Source: an uncultured Oscillospiraceae bacterium (GTDB lineage Bacteria > Bacillota > Clostridia > Oscillospirales > Ruminococcaceae). From it: DNA of 9,461 nucleotides. Below are positions 1 through 7,522 of this stretch, piece after piece. Within the stretch, counting starts at the first letter, position 1; every line of letters starts with the position of its first letter. Under the pieces are notes generated by a model. That model searched no databases and had not been told where the DNA came from. It saw only the letters and a program-made list of their open reading frames with translations. The position numbers and the translations under genes were made by a program. The stretch covers positions 1 to 9,461 of the forward strand of contig USOZ01000051.1 in the NCBI GenBank assembly GCA_900556525.1. The letters are read 5' to 3'.

Positions 1-1838
1 AGGGCAATGTCGTCGACCGCTGGGAGGACGGCTATCACAGCGTCGATATAGAGAACGCGAAGAAGGTTCACGCCGTTCCCTACGATATGATGGTCGCCGG
101 CAAGGACGGCAAGGGCGTCAGCGTCCTGCGTCTCTGGAGCGCAAAGAGCTCGGAAATAGACATGAACTCCTTCAATCAGGGCGATTACCTGCGCGCCATG
201 GAGCAAAACGCCATGGCAGAGGTCATAAGCAAGGTGCTCTATCCCGCGGACAATCACCTCGAGGGTAAGGCTCTCCGTCTGCGCCAGCAGTATTTCATGT
301 GCGCGGCTTCGATAGGCGATATAGTTATGCGTCACATGAACGTTTACGGAACGCTCGATAACCTCCACGATAAGGTTGCTATCCAGATAAACGATACTCA
401 CCCGACCCTCGCTATCCCCGAGCTTATGCGTATCCTGCTCGACGACTGCGGTTACAGTTGGTCGAAATCGTGGCATATTGTTACAAACACATTTGCTTAC
501 ACGAACCACACGGTTCTTGCGGAAGCACTTGAAAAGTGGGACAAGGATCTTGTTCAGCGCGTTCTTCCGAGAATTTACACGATAATCTGCGAAATCAACC
601 GCCGTTACTGCGAGGGACTTTCCAACCGTCTGCCTTATGAAAAGGTAGAGAGAATGTCTATTTTTAGCAACAATATGATAAAGATGGCGAACATCTGCGT
701 TGACGCTTCGCACTCCGTAAACGGCGTATCCAAGCTCCACAGCGAAATTATTAAGGAAAGCGTTTTCCACGACGAGTATGAAGATAAGCCCACGAAGTTC
801 AAGAACGTTACCAACGGTATCGCTTACCGCCGCTGGCTGCTCCAGTCGAATCCGCGCCTTACAAGCCTGCTTTCCGAGTGCATCGGCGAGGGCTTTAAGA
901 AGAACGCACAGGAGCTTTCACGCTTCAGAATGTTTGAGAACGACGAAAGCGTTCTGCGCAGACTTTCTCAGATAAAGCACGACAACAAGGCGGATTTTGC
1001 AAAGTTTGTTTATAACACGACAGGCACGAAGCTGAACCTCGACAGCATTTTCGACGTTCAGGTAAAGCGTCTGCACGAATACAAGCGCCAACAGCTCAAC
1101 GCGCTCAATATCATTTCTGAATACAACTATCTGCGCAATAATCCGGACGCGGATTTCGTTTCCAAGACATACATTTTCGCTTCAAAGGCTGCTCCCGGCT
1201 ATTACATGGCAAAGCAGATCATCAAGCTCATCTGGTGTATCGGCGAGGAACTCAAGAAGAACCCGAAGCTCAACGAGAAGCTCGCGGTCGTATTCCTCGA
1301 GGATTACCGTGTAACGCTTTCAGAAATTCTTATGCCGGCTAGTGAAATTTCCGAGCAGATCTCCCTCGCGGGAACGGAAGCGAGCGGTACGGGCAACATG
1401 AAGCTCATGCTCAACGGTGCGATCACAATGGGTACTTACGACGGCGCTAACGTTGAGATCCACGAACAGGTCGGCGACGATAATATCTTCATTTTCGGAA
1501 TGTCTACTCCCGAAGTAAACGTAATGAAGCAGAACGGATATTCGCCGGAGGGCTATTACAACCACAACGACACTATCCGCGGCGCTATCGACGCTATGTA
1601 CAAGGGCTTCAACGGCGCGAAGTTCGACGAAGTTGCGAACGCTATCCGCTATGTTGACCAGTATATGTGCCTTGCGGACTTTGAAAGCTACCGCAGCACT
1701 CAGGCTAAGGCGAGAGAGAACTATAAAGACATTCTCAAGTGGAACAAGATGTCCCTTGCGAATATCGCAGGCTCCGGAATATTCTCCGCAGACCGTGCTG
1801 TTACCGATTATGCGCGCGACATCTGGCATATTTTATAA
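1..1838 (+). CDS. glgP: Glycogen/starch phosphorylase, 5'-truncated
   Basis: A cytoplasmic PLP enzyme that releases glucose-1-phosphate from the non-reducing ends of alpha-1,4-glucans. The open frame runs in from the window edge (first full codon at base 3) with no stop, so the ATG at 87 is internal and not the start. 611 residues are visible; compared with family lengths of about 750-840, roughly the first 190-200 are missing. The visible part begins just before the conserved VPYD and LRLWSAK segments and continues through VLYPADN, INDTHPTLAIPEL, the active-site FAYTNHTVLAEALE and VKRLHEYKRQ. EASGTGNMK carries the PLP Schiff-base lysine (AAG at 1401-1403, visible residue 467), followed by NGAITMGTYDGANVE. 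The C-terminus looks intact. A GH13 glucan hydrolase follows 63 bases downstream, consistent with a shared glycogen/maltodextrin role. Family assignment is essentially certain; the preferred glucan (glycogen or maltodextrin) cannot be decided here. Confidence 0.97.
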   Translation, partial: GNVVDRWEDGYHSVDIENAKKVHAVPYDMMVAGKDGKGVSVLRLWSAKSSEIDMNSFNQGDYLRAMEQNAMAEVISKVLYPADNHLEGKALRLRQQYFMCAASIGDIVMRHMNVYGTLDNLHDKVAIQINDTHPTLAIPELMRILLDDCGYSWSKSWHIVTNTFAYTNHTVLAEALEKWDKDLVQRVLPRIYTIICEINRRYCEGLSNRLPYEKVERMSIFSNNMIKMANICVDASHSVNGVSKLHSEIIKESVFHDEYEDKPTKFKNVTNGIAYRRWLLQSNPRLTSLLSECIGEGFKKNAQELSRFRMFENDESVLRRLSQIKHDNKADFAKFVYNTTGTKLNLDSIFDVQVKRLHEYKRQQLNALNIISEYNYLRNNPDADFVSKTYIFASKAAPGYYMAKQIIKLIWCIGEELKKNPKLNEKLAVVFLEDYRVTLSEILMPASEISEQISLAGTEASGTGNMKLMLNGAITMGTYDGANVEIHEQVGDDNIFIFGMSTPEVNVMKQNGYSPEGYYNHNDTIRGAIDAMYKGFNGAKFDEVANAIRYVDQYMCLADFESYRSTQAKARENYKDILKWNKMSLANIAGSGIFSADRAVTDYARDIWHIL

Positions 1839-1846
1839 TTAACACA

Positions 1847-1884
1847 ACGGCAACGGGGCGCAACTGCGCCCTTTCGCTGTTTTT
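1847..1884 (+). terminator. Hairpin with T-run between glgP and GH13 gene
   Basis: A perfect 6-bp GC stem, GGGCGC (1856-1861) with GCGCCC (1866-1871) around the loop AACT, is extended across an internal loop by ACGGC (1847-1851) pairing with GCTGT (1876-1880). TTTT follows (1881-1884). The T-run is short and directly abuts the ribosome site of the next gene. No convincing promoter is visible between it and that gene, so I infer a leaky terminator or processing hairpin that lowers downstream expression relative to glgP. Confidence 0.5.
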
Positions 1885-1901
1885 CTGAAAGGACCCGAAT
1901 T

Positions 1902-3770
1902 ATGCTACCGATTTACGACGCTTTCAGCGAATCCTATAAAACGCCTTTCGGCGCGGTTGCGAGCGGAACGGAAATTGAATTCAAGCTGCGCTTTCCCGTT
2001 GACGTTCTTGTCGAGGAAGTAATGCTTGTTTCATATCGCCCCGGCTATAAGGAACGCTTTGTGCATCTCGACCTCTGCGAAACCACCGACAGCTTCAAAA
2101 TGTTCAGCTGTAAGTACGTTCCCGAGGACGTCGGACTGCACTATTACTACTTCTCGCTCCTGCTCAATCACAACCGTCACTATGTCAAGAAAAGCGGCGC
2201 GAGCCTCGGCGTTATCGATAACGGCGAGCTTTTCCAGCTCACAGTCTACGCCAAGGATATGACTACCCCCGATTGGCTCAAGGGCGGGGTAATGTATCAG
2301 ATTTTTCCCGACCGTTTCGCGAAAAGCGGCATTTATCACGATAATGTTCCCGCAGACCGTCAGCTTCACACTGATTGGCTGGAAACTCCCGTCTGGAAGC
2401 CCGACAGCCGCGGTCAGATCACCAACAACGACTATTTTGGCGGCGATTTAAAGGGAATCGAGCAGAAGCTGCCTTATCTCGAATCGCTCGGCGTTACCGT
2501 AATTTATCTTAACCCGATATTCGAGGCGCACGAAAATCACCGCTACTGCACGGCGGATTATTCGAGAATTGACCCGCTCCTCGGAACGGAGGAGGATTTT
2601 GTTAGCCTTTGCAAGGCTGCTGCCGAGCGCGGGATAAAAATAATTCTCGACGGCGTTTTCTCGCATACCGGCGCGGACTCCACATACTTCAACAAATTCG
2701 GAAGATACGGCGAAAATACGGGCGCATACCGCGACCCGAACAGCCCTTACCGTGAATGGTACAGCTTCTCGAACTATCCGAACACATACGAATCGTGGTG
2801 GGGTATCACAACTCTCCCGAACGTTATCGAGAACAATCCCACATATACAAATTATATCTGCGGCGACGGGGGGATATTGCAGAAATGGATAGACCTCGGC
2901 GCAAGCGGCTGGCGACTTGACGTTGCCGACGAGCTTCCCGACGAATTTATTGACAATCTTAACAAGGCTGTAAAGGCGAAGGGCAACGACAAGGTCATTT
3001 ACGGCGAAGTTTGGGAGGATGCGACGAACAAGGAAAGCTACGGCGTTCGCAGGCGCTATCTTATCGGCGGTCAGCTCGACAGCGTAATGAACTACCCCTT
3101 TAAAGAAGCTATCCTCAATTACGTTAAAACGGGCAATCCGCAGGAGCTTACCGAGGGGATAATGACTATCGTTGAGCATTATCCGAAGCCCTGCACCGAT
3201 ATTCTGATGAACTTTCTTTCAACTCATGATACCGAGCGCGCAATAACAAGACTTGCGGGCGAGGATGTGGGTTGGAACGGACGCGAATGGCAGGCGGAAC
3301 GCTATCTGACCGACGAACAGTTCGTTTTCGGTATCACGCTGATGCGCTGCGCAATGGTGCTGCAATTCTTCCTTCCCGGAATCCCGTGCATTTACTACGC
3401 GGACGAAGCGGGGCAGGAGGGCTATAAAGACCCGTTCAACCGCCGCACATACCCATGGGGCAGAGAGGACGAGCGCCTTATTGATTTCACAAAGCGGCTC
3501 GGGCATCTGCGCCGCAGCATAAAGGCGTTCGCAAAGGGCGATCTGCATTTTATCGAGGTTACAAAGGAATACGTCGTGTTCAGCAGAACTGACCGTGAAA
3601 TCGGCGAACAGGCGGTAGTTATAATGAACCGCTCGCGCAGAGTTATCGAGCGGCAGATAGATTGTCTTACCGAATATCAGAACTCGGTGGTCGTTCACGG
3701 AACGTCGTGCAGCGACGGAACAATAAGAGTTTCGCAGTTCGATTTCGGGCTTATAGTGTCAAAAAAGTAA
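1902..3770 (+). CDS. GH13 alpha-amylase family, neopullulanase/cyclomaltodextrinase-like
   Basis: A 622-residue glucan hydrolase. Residues about 15-115 form a beta-rich N-terminal domain like that of neopullulanases and cyclomaltodextrinases. The TIM barrel starts at WLKGGVMYQIFPDRF (about 125). Conserved regions are visible: VIYLNPIF (200-207), DGVFSHTG (250-257), GWRLDVADE with nucleophile D340, GEVWED with acid/base E369, and FLSTHDTER with transition-state stabiliser D443. A C-terminal beta domain follows (about 540-622). All catalytic residues are present. There is no signal peptide, so it acts in the cytoplasm on maltodextrins, glycogen branches or cyclodextrins. The ATG follows AAAGGA (1888-1893) by 8 bases. 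glgP lies upstream, which supports a role in glucan breakdown; gltX starts 24 bases downstream. The exact subfamily and hydrolase versus transferase activity cannot be settled by eye. Confidence 0.93.
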   Translation: MLPIYDAFSESYKTPFGAVASGTEIEFKLRFPVDVLVEEVMLVSYRPGYKERFVHLDLCETTDSFKMFSCKYVPEDVGLHYYYFSLLLNHNRHYVKKSGASLGVIDNGELFQLTVYAKDMTTPDWLKGGVMYQIFPDRFAKSGIYHDNVPADRQLHTDWLETPVWKPDSRGQITNNDYFGGDLKGIEQKLPYLESLGVTVIYLNPIFEAHENHRYCTADYSRIDPLLGTEEDFVSLCKAAAERGIKIILDGVFSHTGADSTYFNKFGRYGENTGAYRDPNSPYREWYSFSNYPNTYESWWGITTLPNVIENNPTYTNYICGDGGILQKWIDLGASGWRLDVADELPDEFIDNLNKAVKAKGNDKVIYGEVWEDATNKESYGVRRRYLIGGQLDSVMNYPFKEAILNYVKTGNPQELTEGIMTIVEHYPKPCTDILMNFLSTHDTERAITRLAGEDVGWNGREWQAERYLTDEQFVFGITLMRCAMVLQFFLPGIPCIYYADEAGQEGYKDPFNRRTYPWGREDERLIDFTKRLGHLRRSIKAFAKGDLHFIEVTKEYVVFSRTDREIGEQAVVIMNRSRRVIERQIDCLTEYQNSVVVHGTSCSDGTIRVSQFDFGLIVSKK

Positions 3771-3794
3771 CCATAAAAGAAAGGATTTGCTGCA

Positions 3795-5243
3795 ATGGCT
3801 GAAGTTGTTACAAGATTTGCGCCCAGTCCGACGGGCTTTATGCACATCGGAAACCTTAGAACGGCGCTGTATTCATATCTTATCGCGAAAGCGAATAACG
3901 GAAAATTTATTCTTCGTATCGAGGACACCGACCAGGAACGCCTTGTCGAGGGCGCGGTCGACGTTATTTACAGCACGCTTGAAATGACGGGGATAAAGTA
4001 TGACGAGGGTCCCGATATCGGCGGTCCGAACGGTCCGTATATCCAGAGCGAACGCAAGGACATCTATATGAAGTATGCGAAGGAGCTTGTCGAAAAGGGC
4101 TATGCGTATTACTGCTTCTGCACTAAGGAGCGCCTTGAAAAGATTCACGAGGACGGCGAAATAGGCGCAGGCTACGATCGTCACTGCCGTGACCTCCCGA
4201 AAGAAGAGGTTGAAAAAAACCTTGCTGCGGGAATGCCTTTCGTAATTCGCCAGAAAATGCCGCTCAAGGGCAGTACGGGTTATGACGACGTTGTTTTCGG
4301 GCATATCGAAATTGAAAACAGCGAGATGCAGGATCAGATCCTGATGAAAGCCGACGGGTTCCCGACCTATAACTTCTGTCACGTTGTTGACGATCATCTC
4401 ATGGGCGTAACGCACGTTGTACGCGGCTGCGAATATCTCACTTCCACGCCGAAATATGTTCTGCTTTCCGACGCGTTCGGCTGGGAACGCCCCGTTTACT
4501 GTCACCTGCCCCTGCTTATGGGCAAGAATGAGGACGGTTCGACAAGCAAGCTCTCTAAGCGCCACGGCTCGGTAAGTTTTCAGGAGCTTGTAAAGAACGG
4601 CTACCTCCCGCAGGCGATAATCAATTATATGGCGTTTACGGGCTGGTGTCCGAAAGATACGAATGAGGAATTTTTCACGCTCGCGGAGCTTGAAAAAGTG
4701 TTCTCTATCGAGGGTATAAGCAAATCCCCCGCGGTTTTCGACTATGAAAAACTGCTCTGGTTCAACAGCCACTATATAAAGGAAATGCCCGAGGTGGAAT
4801 TTATCGAAAAGGCGAAGCCGTTCTACAGCGACGAACTGAAGCCCTTTGCGGACGACGCGAGAGTTGCGAAAATGGTTCAGAGCCGAATTTCGACATTCCC
4901 CGAAGTAAATGAAAAGGCGGCGTTTCTCGCGAGACTTCCCGAGTTTGACGCGGAGCTTTATGTGAATAAAAAGAACAAGACTACCGTCGAAATGGCGAAA
5001 ACGATTCTCGAAGCGGCAATCCCCGTGCTTGAAAACGTAAGCGATTGGAACAATGACGCGCTTTTCGAGCTGCTCAAGCAGTTCGCTCAGGAAAAGGAAC
5101 TTAAAGCGGGAGCTGTAATGTGGATCATCAGAATCGGCGTTTCGGGTCTTGCGGTAACTCCCGGCGGCGCGACCGAGCTTATGGAAGTTCTCGGCAAGGA
5201 GGAAACCTTAAAGCGCCTTAAAACGAGCCTTGAAAGACTTTAA
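3795..5243 (+). CDS. gltX: Glutamyl-tRNA synthetase
   Basis: A class I aminoacyl-tRNA synthetase that charges tRNA-Glu in the cytoplasm; many Firmicutes versions also mischarge tRNA-Gln for later amidation by GatCAB. The protein has 482 residues, a normal length. It opens with RFAPSPTGFMHIGNLRTALY (HIGH-type motif HIGN, 17-20), followed by RIEDTD (41-46), CHVVDDHLMG, VVRGCEYL, and KLSKR (252-256, KMSKS loop) in KLSKRHGS. The helical anticodon-binding domain fills the C-terminal part. In the zinc-binding insert, C107, C109 and C131 remain, but the histidine expected two residues after the third cysteine is D133; H130 is adjacent. Zinc binding is therefore uncertain. GAAAGGA (3779-3785) sits 9 bases before the ATG. 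The 24-base gap upstream and 15-base gap downstream suggest cotranscription with both neighbours. Discriminating versus non-discriminating specificity is not decided. Confidence 0.97.
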   Translation: MAEVVTRFAPSPTGFMHIGNLRTALYSYLIAKANNGKFILRIEDTDQERLVEGAVDVIYSTLEMTGIKYDEGPDIGGPNGPYIQSERKDIYMKYAKELVEKGYAYYCFCTKERLEKIHEDGEIGAGYDRHCRDLPKEEVEKNLAAGMPFVIRQKMPLKGSTGYDDVVFGHIEIENSEMQDQILMKADGFPTYNFCHVVDDHLMGVTHVVRGCEYLTSTPKYVLLSDAFGWERPVYCHLPLLMGKNEDGSTSKLSKRHGSVSFQELVKNGYLPQAIINYMAFTGWCPKDTNEEFFTLAELEKVFSIEGISKSPAVFDYEKLLWFNSHYIKEMPEVEFIEKAKPFYSDELKPFADDARVAKMVQSRISTFPEVNEKAAFLARLPEFDAELYVNKKNKTTVEMAKTILEAAIPVLENVSDWNNDALFELLKQFAQEKELKAGAVMWIIRIGVSGLAVTPGGATELMEVLGKEETLKRLKTSLERL

Positions 5244-5258
5244 CGGAGGTTTTGCAGA

Positions 5259-7277
5259 ATGAGTGAAGATAAAAAAGAATTTGTAAAGCGTGAAATTCCG
5301 CGCCCGGAATTTCCTAAGCGCGCGGTTATCACGGGCGGTATGCCTTACGGCAACAAAACGCTCCATTTCGGACATATCGGCGGCGTATTCGTGTTTGCCG
5401 ACGTTTATGCGCGCTTCCTGCGCGACAGAATCGGCGACGATAACGTAATTTTCGTTTCGGGTACGGACTGCTATGGCTCGCCTATCGCGGAAAGCTACCG
5501 CAAGCTCTGCGCCGAGGAAAAATTTGAGGGAACGATACACGATTTCGTTGAAATGAACCATAAGGCGCAGAAGAAAACGCTCGACGATTATATGATAAGC
5601 CTGAACATTTTCGGCGCTTCGGGACTCGGCAGAACCGCCGAGATACACGACGACGTATCGGATAAGTTTATCCGCCGCCTGTACGAAAACGGACACCTGC
5701 GCAAGATAAGCACAAAGCAGTTCTACGACGAAAAGGCGGGCTGCTTCCTTAACGGCCGTCAGGTTATCGGAAAATGTCCCGTTGACGGCTGCAATTCCGA
5801 AAAGGGCTACGCGGACGAATGCGACCTCGGCCATCAGTATATGCCCGAGAGCCTTATTGACCCGAAGAGCACTCTTACGGGCGAAACTCCCGTTATGCGC
5901 GACGTTGACAACTGGTATTTCGACCTGCCCGCATATAACGCACTGCTCAAAGAATACACCGCGAAAATCTCAAAGATGAAAAACGTGCGTCCGCTCGTTT
6001 CAAGCACTATTTCGGAATTTCTCTGCGATCCCGTTATCCACATAAAAAATGAACTCCTCGACAAATATGAAGCGGTAAAGGCGCAGCTTCCCGAGCATGA
6101 ATTTTCGGAGGAAAAGAAAAAACCGTCGTTTACTATCGGGTTTAAGACGCTCGACGAGATGAACGAAGCGTGCGCTGTGCTTTCGGCGAACGGAATACGC
6201 TACCGCACGGGTAAAACGCTCGTTCCGTTCCGTCTTACGGGAAATATCGAGTGGGGCGTAAAGGCGCCCGTTCTCGAGGGCGAGGACCCGCTCACCGTAT
6301 GGGTTTGGCCCGAGTCGCTCTGGGCGCCTATCTCGTTCACAAAGGCTGTTCTCGAGCAGCAGGGAAAGGATATGGAGGACTGGAGAAAGTACTGGTGTTC
6401 TAAGGACGCGCAGGTTTATCAGTTTATCGGCGCGGATAACATTTATTTCTACGGCGTTGCAGAAATGGCAATGTTTATGGGGCTTCAGAAGGGCGAAAAC
6501 ACTATCGATCCGCCCGACGGAGAAATGCAGCTCCCCATTCTCTGCGCAAACAACCATATACTGTTCCTCGACAAGAAAGCGTCCAGCTCGGGCGCGGTAA
6601 AGCCGCCTATGGCTGCCGACCTGCTGAACTATTACACCGCCGAACAGCTTCGTATGCACTATCTCGGACTTGGGCTCGGACAGCGCAGCGTGAGCTTCCA
6701 GCCGAAGCCGCTCAACCCGCAGGCAAAGCCCGAAGATCCCGACCCCGTTGTTAAGGACGGCTTCCTGCTGTCGAATGTGTTCAACCGCATAATCCGCACC
6801 TGCATTTACGCCTGCCAGAAATATTACGACGGCGTTATGCCTGTCGGAGAGGTTGACGAGCAGGTGCTCGCGGACGCGAAAAAGGCGATACTCGACTATG
6901 AGCGGTTCATGTATCGTTTTGAGTTCCACCAGGCTACCTATGTTCTCGACAGCTATATCCGTAAGGCGAGCAAGTATATGGCGAAAAATCTAGGCGACGC
7001 GGACAAGAACAACGATGACGAGCTTCGCCGCAGAACGCTTGTTCAGCTTTTCCACATGATACGCACGGCGGCGGTTCTGCTCCACCCCATGGCGCCCCAG
7101 GGAACTGAAATGATACTCGAATATTTACAGCTCGACAAGAGCTTCTGGAGCTGGGACAAGATCTTCGATACGATTTCGGATTTCACGGGAGGAAAAGACC
7201 ACAAGCTCAAATTCCTCGAGCCGAGAGTCGATTTCTTCACAAAGCACCCGAGCCAGTTTGCGGGCGCGGAGGAATAA
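5259..7277 (+). CDS. Methionyl-tRNA synthetase-like class I tRNA ligase, divergent
   Basis: A 672-residue class I synthetase closest to MetRS. Visible landmarks are MPYGNKTLHFGH (HIGH motif HFGH, 36-39), FADVYARF with the conserved aspartate D48, VSGTDCYGSPI (66-76), a zinc knuckle with C173, C178, C188 and H192 (CCCH instead of the usual four cysteines), and TPVMRDVDNWYFDLPAY. Further on come YQFIGADNIYFYG (387-399) and an alpha-helical anticodon-domain-like region (about 500-630). Oddities by hand comparison with E. coli MetRS: the KMSKS loop reads KASSS (440-444), an extra segment of about 65 residues sits near 262-328, and methionine-pocket and anticodon-contact residues differ. There is no C-terminal EMAP/Trbp111-type tRNA-binding domain. 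GGAGGT (5245-5250) is 8 bases before the ATG, 15 bases after gltX, so the two are almost surely one transcript. It may be the cell's MetRS in divergent form or a paralogue of unknown specificity; I leave the symbol blank for that reason. Confidence 0.85.
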   Translation: MSEDKKEFVKREIPRPEFPKRAVITGGMPYGNKTLHFGHIGGVFVFADVYARFLRDRIGDDNVIFVSGTDCYGSPIAESYRKLCAEEKFEGTIHDFVEMNHKAQKKTLDDYMISLNIFGASGLGRTAEIHDDVSDKFIRRLYENGHLRKISTKQFYDEKAGCFLNGRQVIGKCPVDGCNSEKGYADECDLGHQYMPESLIDPKSTLTGETPVMRDVDNWYFDLPAYNALLKEYTAKISKMKNVRPLVSSTISEFLCDPVIHIKNELLDKYEAVKAQLPEHEFSEEKKKPSFTIGFKTLDEMNEACAVLSANGIRYRTGKTLVPFRLTGNIEWGVKAPVLEGEDPLTVWVWPESLWAPISFTKAVLEQQGKDMEDWRKYWCSKDAQVYQFIGADNIYFYGVAEMAMFMGLQKGENTIDPPDGEMQLPILCANNHILFLDKKASSSGAVKPPMAADLLNYYTAEQLRMHYLGLGLGQRSVSFQPKPLNPQAKPEDPDPVVKDGFLLSNVFNRIIRTCIYACQKYYDGVMPVGEVDEQVLADAKKAILDYERFMYRFEFHQATYVLDSYIRKASKYMAKNLGDADKNNDDELRRRTLVQLFHMIRTAAVLLHPMAPQGTEMILEYLQLDKSFWSWDKIFDTISDFTGGKDHKLKFLEPRVDFFTKHPSQFAGAEE

Positions 7278-7291
7278 CCTCAGCATTTAAT

Positions 7292-7326
7292 AAATCCCGA
7301 AAAGAACTGTCTTTTCGGGATTTTTT
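7292..7326 (+). terminator. Strong intrinsic terminator after the tRNA-ligase cluster
   Basis: AAATCCCGAAAAG (7292-7304) pairs perfectly with CTTTTCGGGATTT (7311-7323) around the 6-base loop AACTGT, and the T-run ends at 7326. It begins 14 bases after the stop of the MetRS-like gene and ends the GH13-gltX-MetRS-like transcript. The A-run preceding the stem could give weak termination on the other strand too. Confidence 0.93.
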
Positions 7327-7330
7327 GGTT

Positions 7331-7363
7331 AATTCCGTCAAAACCGACGGCTTTGACGGAATT
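7331..7363. repeat. Perfect 12-bp palindromic hairpin, REP-like candidate
   Basis: AATTCCGTCAAA (7331-7342) and TTTGACGGAATT (7352-7363) are exact reverse complements around a 9-base loop. GACGG occurs twice (7346-7350 and 7355-7359), so the left CCGTC (7335-7339) could pair with either copy. No T-run follows on either strand, so it is not an obvious terminator. A second GC hairpin, GCGGC-TAC-GCCGC, lies at 7384-7396. Together they resemble a dispersed intergenic palindromic unit. Copy number elsewhere is unknown. Confidence 0.55.
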
Positions 7364-7445
7364 AGTATTGTACGGCTTTTTCGGCGGCTACGCCGCTTCG
7401 CAGAAACGGCGAATCTTTGTCTGTAGGAAGATTGAAAAATAGTAT

Positions 7446-7492
7446 AAAATGTCATTTTTGTGCTAGCATAGCGAGATAAAAGCGCATATAAT
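7446..7492 (+). promoter_or_regulatory. Predicted promoter and shared upstream element, MFS gene
   Basis: A perfect -10 box TATAAT (7487-7492) lies 30 bases before the MFS start. The 22 bases at 7446-7467, including TTTTTGTGCT (7455-7464) and the palindrome TGCTAGCA (7461-7468), match 8743-8764 upstream of the GH43 gene at 18 positions. The -10 box begins 20 bases after the element in both. The -35 position (7464-7469, TAGCAT, 17-base spacer) is poor against consensus, which suggests activator dependence or recognition of the shared element by a regulator. Confidence 0.6.
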
Positions 7493-7522
7493 ACAAACGA
7501 CATTATTCTGAGGGGTGAACAA

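Noticed and set aside
87..89. ATG at 87 as the glgP start codon
   Set aside because: The same frame is open back to base 3 and encodes phosphorylase-like sequence (ending VPYD) before this ATG; no ribosome site precedes it, so the gene starts outside the window.
3873..4772. Long open frame on the - strand inside gltX (299 codons)
   Set aside because: It is antisense to a clear gltX, lacks any recognisable family motif, and reflects third-position bias of the real gene. The same holds for the - strand frames at 6000-6929, 2448-3179, 1320-1829 and 8320-9258.
7443..7450. TATAAAAT as the -10 box of the MFS promoter
   Set aside because: No acceptable -35 lies 16-18 bases upstream, and the site would be about 73 bases from the start codon; TATAAT at 7487-7492 fits better and has a counterpart at the GH43 gene.
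7448..7504. AATGTC (7448-7453) and GACATT (7499-7504) as an operator pair flanking the MFS -10 box
   Set aside because: Six-base arms 45 bases apart are expected by chance, and nothing comparable occurs at the GH43 promoter.
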